Below are positions 57,267-64,000 of a stretch of 64,000 nt of DNA, piece after piece. Source of the stretch: Tranquillimonas rosea (GTDB lineage: Bacteria; Pseudomonadota; Alphaproteobacteria; Rhodobacterales; Rhodobacteraceae); the NCBI RefSeq assembly GCF_900111315.1, contig NZ_FOGU01000007.1, positions 62,001 through 126,000 of the forward strand. Reading direction: 5' to 3'. Position numbers and translations under genes: made by a program. Under the pieces are notes generated by a model. The model was given only the letters and a program-made list of their open reading frames with translations. It was not told the origin of the DNA and did not search any database. Position 1 is the first letter of the stretch; the number at the start of each line of letters is the position of its first letter.

Positions 57267-58247
57267 ATGAGCCCGGTTCTGCAGGGACTCGTCACGATCG
57301 TGATCGGTGTCGCCAGCTGCGTCGCCTACTTCTTCTTTTCGAACATGATCCTCGACAAGGTTCTGTTTCCGCCGCGCGGCGAGAACGCCGGCCGGAACAT
57401 CAACCGGGCGAACCAGTGGCGACCGTGGCTGTTCATGTTCCCCGCGATGTTCGTGCTGGGGCTCTACCTCGTCTACCCGGTGGTCGGCTCGTTCTGGCGG
57501 TCGCTGTTCAACCGCTCGGGTGACGAGTTCGTGGGCTTGGGCAACTACGCGATCCTGTTCAACTCTCCCGAGTTCCAGACCGCCGTCTTCAACAACATCC
57601 TCTGGCTCATCTTCGTGCCCGCGGCCTCGACCTTTCTGGGACTGCTGGCGGCACAGCTGACCGACGACCTCAAATGGGGCAACATCGCCAAGTCGCTGAT
57701 CTTCATGCCGATGGCGATCAGCTTCGTCGGCGCCTCGCTGATCTGGAAGTTCGTCTATGCCAACGATTTCGACATCGGGCTGATCAACGCGATCCGCGGG
57801 CTGTTCGGGGCGGAAGAGCCGATAGACCTGATGCAGGTGCCGTTCTGGAACAACTTCTTCCTGATGGTGATCCTGATATGGATTCAGACCGGCTTTGCCA
57901 TGGTGATCCTCTCGGCCGCGCTGCGCGGCATCCCTGAAGAGACGGTCGAGGCGGCGATCATCGACGGCGCGAACCCGTTCCAGGTGTTCTTCAAGATCAA
58001 GGTGCCGCAGGTGATGTCGACGATCATGGTGGTCTGGACGACGATCACCGTGTTGGTGCTGAAGATCTTCGACATCGTCTACACAATGACGGGGGGCAAT
58101 TTCGGCACCGAGATCCTGCCGAGTTACATGATGACCTTCATGTTCAGGGATGATGGGCGGGCCACCGCTGTCGCCATCGTCATCATGGTCCTGACGCTGC
58201 CGGTGCTGTGGTGGAACATCCACAACGCCCGCAAGGAAATGCGCTGA
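57267..58247 (+). CDS. aglF: Alpha-glucoside ABC transporter permease AglF
   Basis: The 326-residue MalF-type permease has about seven membrane helices and the ATPase-contact loop ETVEAAIIDGANPFQVFFKIKVPQ. An unusual N-terminal helix (about 5-25) and a short charged linker precede the core. ATG 57267 has GGGGAGGA upstream. It precedes aglG by 12 bp. Confidence 0.94.
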   Translation: MSPVLQGLVTIVIGVASCVAYFFFSNMILDKVLFPPRGENAGRNINRANQWRPWLFMFPAMFVLGLYLVYPVVGSFWRSLFNRSGDEFVGLGNYAILFNSPEFQTAVFNNILWLIFVPAASTFLGLLAAQLTDDLKWGNIAKSLIFMPMAISFVGASLIWKFVYANDFDIGLINAIRGLFGAEEPIDLMQVPFWNNFFLMVILIWIQTGFAMVILSAALRGIPEETVEAAIIDGANPFQVFFKIKVPQVMSTIMVVWTTITVLVLKIFDIVYTMTGGNFGTEILPSYMMTFMFRDDGRATAVAIVIMVLTLPVLWWNIHNARKEMR

Positions 58248-58259
58248 GGAGGGACCGAC

Positions 58260-59408
58260 ATGAGCGATATCGCCGGACAGAAGAGCAGCCTCACCTGGGC
58301 CACCCACATCTCGGTCGTCTTTCTCGTCGTGATCTGGCTGGTGCCCACGATCGGGCTTCTGGTGTCGTCCTTCCGCGAGAGGGACCAGATCTCGGCCTCG
58401 GGCTGGTGGGAGGCGCCGTTCTCGGTCGAGCTGACCTACAGGACACGCGCCGACAGCGAACCCGAGCCCGTGGACGGTGGATACCGCATCACCGGCAATA
58501 TCTTCGAGACATCCGAGGTGCAGGAGGCCTTCGCCGACGGCGAGGGCCGGATCACCGCCTTCGGTGACAGCGCCCGCGCGCCCGGCGGCTACGAGGTGGG
58601 AACCGAGGCGGACCTAGGCGACGGCGAACGGCTGACCGTGAACGCCGACGGCTCCTACACCTACATCGTGCCCGAAGAGCCGCGACGTCCGCCCCGCGTC
58701 TATTTCGAGGCCGCGTCGCCGCCGCAGTTCACGCTGGACAACTACCGAACGGTGCTGACGGCGGACAACATGGACCGGGCCTTCATCAACACGCTGACGG
58801 TGACAGTGCCGGCGACGATCATCCCGATCCTAATCGCGGCGTTTGCGGCCTATGCGCTGGCGTGGATGGACTTTCCGGGGCGCGGGCTGCTGATCGCCGC
58901 GATCGTGGGACTGCTGGTCGTGCCCTTGCAGCTTGCGCTGGTGCCATTGCTGAAGCTGCACCAGACCATCGGCATCGGGCAGAGCTTCATGGGAATCTGG
59001 CTGGCGCACACCGCCTTCGGGATGCCACTCGCCGTGTACCTGTTACGCAACTACATGGCCGGCCTGCCACGCGACATCATCGAATCCGCCAAGGTTGACG
59101 GGGCGACCGACTTCGAACTGTTCGTGCGGATCATCCTGCCTCTCAGCTTCCCCGCGCTCGCCGCGTTCTCGATCTTCCAGTTTCTCTGGACCTGGAACGA
59201 CCTGCTGGTGGCCAAGGTGTTCCTGCCGTCCGGCGATGCCAGCAAGGTGATGACGGTGAAGATCGCCGACGACCTCCTGGGCTCTCGCGGGGGCGACTGG
59301 GGCATCCTCGCGACGGCGGCTTTTGTCTCGATCGCCGTGCCTCTGGTGGTCTTCTTCGCCATGCAGCGTTACCTCGTCCGCGGACTTTTGGCTGGATCGG
59401 TAAAGTAG
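58260..59408 (+). CDS. aglG: Alpha-glucoside ABC transporter permease AglG
   Basis: The 382-residue MalG-type permease has a first helix at about 15-38. A large periplasmic insertion (about 45-160; rich in Asp, Glu and Gly, with [14 protein letters not shown]) comes before the remaining helices, and the EAA loop reads [17 protein letters not shown]. The insertion is a known feature of AglG and makes it longer than MalG (about 296). It lies 6 bp before aglA. Confidence 0.94.
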   Translation: MSDIAGQKSSLTWATHISVVFLVVIWLVPTIGLLVSSFRERDQISASGWWEAPFSVELTYRTRADSEPEPVDGGYRITGNIFETSEVQEAFADGEGRITAFGDSARAPGGYEVGTEADLGDGERLTVNADGSYTYIVPEEPRRPPRVYFEAASPPQFTLDNYRTVLTADNMDRAFINTLTVTVPATIIPILIAAFAAYALAWMDFPGRGLLIAAIVGLLVVPLQLALVPLLKLHQTIGIGQSFMGIWLAHTAFGMPLAVYLLRNYMAGLPRDIIESAKVDGATDFELFVRIILPLSFPALAAFSIFQFLWTWNDLLVAKVFLPSGDASKVMTVKIADDLLGSRGGDWGILATAAFVSIAVPLVVFFAMQRYLVRGLLAGSVK

Positions 59409-59414
59409 GAACGC

Positions 59415-61082
59415 ATGAGTTTTCTTGCGGACATGGGACAACCCGCTGCGCGGCGGGACGAGGTGGTCGACAAGGACTGGTGGCGCGGGGCGGTGATCTA
59501 TCAGATCTATCCGCGCAGCTACCAGGACAGCAACGGGGACGGCATCGGCGACCTGCCGGGCATCATCCACCGCATCGACCACATCGCGCGGCTCGGGGTG
59601 GACGCGATCTGGATTTCGCCGTTCTTCCGCTCGCCGATGCTCGATTTCGGCTACGACGTCAGCGACTATCGCGACATCGACCCGATGTTCGGCACGCTCG
59701 AGGATTTCGATGCGCTGGTCGAGCACGCGCACGGCCACGGCATCAAGGTGCTGATCGACCTGGTGCTGTCGCACACGTCCGAACAGCACGCCTGGTTCAA
59801 GGAAAGCCGCAGCTCGCGCGACAATGCACGGGCGGACTGGTATGTTTGGGCGGATGCCAAGCCGGACGGGACGCCGCCGAACAACTGGTTGTCGATCTTC
59901 GGCGGCTCGGCCTGGGAATGGGACGGCGAGCGGATGCAGTACTATCTGCACAACTTCCTGGCCGAACAGCCCGACCTGAACTTTCACAACATCGAGGTTC
60001 AGGACGCCCTTCTCGACGTGGCACGCTATTGGCTGGACCGTGGCGTCGACGGGTTCCGGCTGGATACCGTCAACTTCTACGTCCACGACAAGTACCTGCG
60101 GGACAATCCGCCGCTGGCGCCGGAATTTCAGAACGAAAACACCGCGCCGGCGGTGAACCCCTACAACTTCCAGGATCACCTCTACGACAAGACCCAGCCC
60201 GAAAACCTGGACTTCCTCCGCCGCCTGCGCGGCGTGATGGAGGAATATCCGGCGATCACATCGGTGGGTGAAGTCGGCGAAAGCCAGCGCGGGATGGAGA
60301 CGCAGCGCGACTATACCGCGGGCGACGATCTTCTGCACATGGCCTACGACTTCGACTTCCTCGGCTCGGTCTATCCCTCGGGCAGCCGCATCCGCGAAGT
60401 GCTCGAACGGTTCGACCGCATCGTGAGCGAGGGCTGGGCCTGCTGGGCGTTCTCGAACCACGACGTCGTGCGCTATTCCTCGCGCTGGCACCTCAGCGAA
60501 CCGGCGCGCAAGCTCTACGCGGCGCTATTGATGTGCATGAAGGGGACCGTCTGTCTCTATCAGGGCGAGGAGCTGGGCCTGACCGAGGCCTACGTGCGCT
60601 ACGAGGAATTGCAGGATCCCTACGGCAAGCGGTTCTGGCCCAAGTTCAAGGGCCGCGACGGGTGCCGCACGCCGATGCCCTGGTCGACCGAGCGCAATGG
60701 CGGGTTCTCTGACGTGACGCCGTGGCTTCCGGTCGCGGTGGAGCACATCGACCGGGCGGTGACGGTGCAGGAACAGGATGCGCAGTCGATCCTGAACTTC
60801 TACCGCGCCTTTATAGATTTCAGGAAGGGCCACCCGACGCTGGCGAAGGGCGATTTCGACATCGCCCGCGCGGATGACGCCGTGCTCTGCCTGGTGCGCA
60901 GCCACGAGGGCAAGCGCGTCTGCTGCGTCTTCAACCTGACCGACCAGACCCAGACCGCCGACCTGCCGGACGGCGCCTGGCGGCAGGATCAAGCGGCGCC
61001 GTTCGAGACGCGCCTGGACGACCGTACCGTGACCCTGCCTCCGTGGCAGGCCTTCTTCGCCGTGGGCGAGAGGGAACACTAA
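59415..61082 (+). CDS. aglA: Alpha-glucosidase, GH13
   Basis: The 555-residue cytoplasmic enzyme releases glucose from imported alpha-glucosides. GH13 motifs are [11 protein letters not shown] (nucleophile Asp), SVGEVGES (Glu) and [10 protein letters not shown] (Asp). The [20 protein letters not shown] start is typical of oligo-1,6-glucosidase/alpha-glucosidase relatives. It sits between the permease and ATPase genes of the transporter, as in Sinorhizobium agl loci. Confidence 0.95.
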   Translation: MSFLADMGQPAARRDEVVDKDWWRGAVIYQIYPRSYQDSNGDGIGDLPGIIHRIDHIARLGVDAIWISPFFRSPMLDFGYDVSDYRDIDPMFGTLEDFDALVEHAHGHGIKVLIDLVLSHTSEQHAWFKESRSSRDNARADWYVWADAKPDGTPPNNWLSIFGGSAWEWDGERMQYYLHNFLAEQPDLNFHNIEVQDALLDVARYWLDRGVDGFRLDTVNFYVHDKYLRDNPPLAPEFQNENTAPAVNPYNFQDHLYDKTQPENLDFLRRLRGVMEEYPAITSVGEVGESQRGMETQRDYTAGDDLLHMAYDFDFLGSVYPSGSRIREVLERFDRIVSEGWACWAFSNHDVVRYSSRWHLSEPARKLYAALLMCMKGTVCLYQGEELGLTEAYVRYEELQDPYGKRFWPKFKGRDGCRTPMPWSTERNGGFSDVTPWLPVAVEHIDRAVTVQEQDAQSILNFYRAFIDFRKGHPTLAKGDFDIARADDAVLCLVRSHEGKRVCCVFNLTDQTQTADLPDGAWRQDQAAPFETRLDDRTVTLPPWQAFFAVGEREH

Positions 61083-61098
61083 CAAAGGGGAGGGAGAG

Positions 61099-62190
61099 AT
61101 GGCCGATCTCAAGATGACCGACGTCGCCAAGGCCTATGGCAGCGTCGAGGTGCTATCCAACATCAATCTCGAGATCGGCAAGGGCGAACTGATCGTCTTC
61201 GTCGGACCCTCGGGCTGCGGCAAGTCCACTCTCCTGCGCATGATCGCCGGTCTCGAGAAGATCTCGGGCGGGACGCTCGAGATCGGCGGACAGGTCGTCA
61301 ACGACATGCCTCCCGCGCAGCGCGGCATCGCCATGGTGTTCCAATCCTACGCGCTCTATCCGCACATGACCGTGCGCGACAACATGGCCTTCGCGCTGAA
61401 AATCGCGCGAAAGTCGAAGGACGAAATCGACAAGGCGATCCAGAACGCCGCCCGGATCCTGCAGCTCGAACCTTATCTCGACCGTCTGCCCAAGGCGCTC
61501 TCGGGCGGTCAGCGTCAGCGGGTGGCGATCGGCCGCTCCATCGTGCGTGATCCCAAGGTGTATCTCTTCGACGAGCCGCTCTCGAACCTCGACGCGGCGC
61601 TGCGCGTGGCCACGCGGATCGAGATCGCGCAGCTCAAGGAGTCGATGCCGGACTCGACGATGATCTACGTCACCCACGACCAGATCGAGGCGATGACGCT
61701 GGCCAGCCGCATCGTCGTGCTGGCGGGCGGCGGCATCAGTCAGGTCGGCACGCCGCTGGAGCTTTACGAGAAGCCGCAGAACGAGTTCGTGGCACAGTTC
61801 ATCGGCTCGCCCGCGATGAACCTGCTCAAGGGCAGGATCGTGGGCACCGGCGAGCAGACGACGGTCGAGATGGAAGGCGGCGGAAAGGCCGTCTCGCACT
61901 ATCCGACCACGGAAAGCGACATGGGCGCCGAGGTGAATGTCGGCGTGCGCCCCGAGGACTTCAAGGAAACCGAGGGCGAGGATGCCATCTACAGGGGCAC
62001 CGTCGACATCACCGAGGCCCTGGGCGAGGTCACGCTCCTGTACTTCGAGGCGAAGAAGGGGAGCGAACCCCAGGTCATCGCCAAGCTGCTCGGCATCCAT
62101 GCGGGCCTGAAGGGCCGGACGGTGCGGCTGACGGCGGAACCGAAGACGGTGCACCTGTTCCGCAACGGGCAGTCGCTGCTCTATCGGTAA
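61099..62190 (+). CDS. aglK: Alpha-glucoside ABC transporter ATPase AglK (UgpC/MalK type)
   Basis: The 363-residue ATPase has Walker [10 protein letters not shown] (about 36), [27 protein letters not shown] and Walker [17 protein letters not shown]-terminal OB-fold regulatory domain (about 240-360) follows, with [10 protein letters not shown]. The C-terminal domain may interact with regulatory proteins as in MalK. The gene has an AGGGGAGGGAGAG site. Confidence 0.95.
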   Translation: MADLKMTDVAKAYGSVEVLSNINLEIGKGELIVFVGPSGCGKSTLLRMIAGLEKISGGTLEIGGQVVNDMPPAQRGIAMVFQSYALYPHMTVRDNMAFALKIARKSKDEIDKAIQNAARILQLEPYLDRLPKALSGGQRQRVAIGRSIVRDPKVYLFDEPLSNLDAALRVATRIEIAQLKESMPDSTMIYVTHDQIEAMTLASRIVVLAGGGISQVGTPLELYEKPQNEFVAQFIGSPAMNLLKGRIVGTGEQTTVEMEGGGKAVSHYPTTESDMGAEVNVGVRPEDFKETEGEDAIYRGTVDITEALGEVTLLYFEAKKGSEPQVIAKLLGIHAGLKGRTVRLTAEPKTVHLFRNGQSLLYR

Positions 62191-62226
62191 CGTAAGGTTA
62201 AGTCTTGGCGGCCCAAGCTGGCCGTC

Positions 62227-64000
<1,774 letters not shown>

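Overview
The window reads as chromosome of a GC-rich alphaproteobacterium of the Rhodobacterales/Roseobacter type. Support comes from the histidine phosphotransferase ChpT (CckA-ChpT-CtrA relay), an olsB-olsA ornithine-lipid pair, a DUF3553 miniprotein, GNAT genes in front of obgE-proB, TRAP and alpha-glucoside (agl) transporters of alphaproteobacterial type, and dense ATGA-coupled operons. Coding density is very high and no gap exceeds about 260 bp. I saw no tRNA, rRNA, CRISPR array, insertion sequence or prophage. The genes at both edges are cut by the window (a GNAT on the left, guaB on the right).

Region 1 (1-18.2 kb) is mostly housekeeping: two GNATs, obgE, proB, an M32 carboxypeptidase, ctaA, trmJ, a TfoX-domain protein, a degenerate ThiE-like protein, olsA/olsB, DUF3553, chpT, proA, a CNNM/CBS membrane protein, xerD, a secreted hypothetical, a 45-residue membrane miniprotein, aroK-aroB and an M50 protease. 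proB and proA are about 7 kb apart and in opposite orientation, as a single inversion would leave them.

Region 2 (18.2-34.8 kb) is catabolic. A ureidoglycine aminohydrolase and a RidA homologue come first. A THI5-like ABC importer follows, tightly coupled to an amidohydrolase and an FAD oxidase. After an intergenic repeat come two tandem flavodoxin-fold reductases, a 2-oxoglutarate/Fe(II) oxygenase-like protein and a creatininase-type hydrolase. A GntR/FCD regulator then precedes a TRAP transporter, a ThDP enzyme and a stand-alone MetE catalytic-domain protein. The substrates are not known to me. This is the best place to look for an undescribed pathway.

Region 3 (35-50.5 kb) is a complete glycogen locus: glgP-glgB-glgC-glgA-glgX-malQ-pgm, followed by a GH13-like enzyme resembling glucosylglycerol hydrolase. 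An FMN-binding glutamate-synthase-like protein and a multi-hairpin repeat close the region.

Region 4 (52.2-62.2 kb) is an alpha-glucoside regulon. aglR-bgl-glk runs leftward and aglE-aglF-aglG-aglA-aglK runs rightward. The divergent region carries two perfect AAAGCGCTTT palindromes. A near-identical site lies over a possible promoter in front of glgP about 20 kb away, suggesting that one LacI-type regulator could coordinate sugar uptake with glycogen metabolism. Together regions 3 and 4 encode a full route: alpha-glucoside import, hydrolysis, phosphorylation by Glk, Pgm, GlgC, GlgA/GlgB, and back through GlgP/GlgX/MalQ. A FemAB/BioF2-like acyltransferase and guaB end the window.
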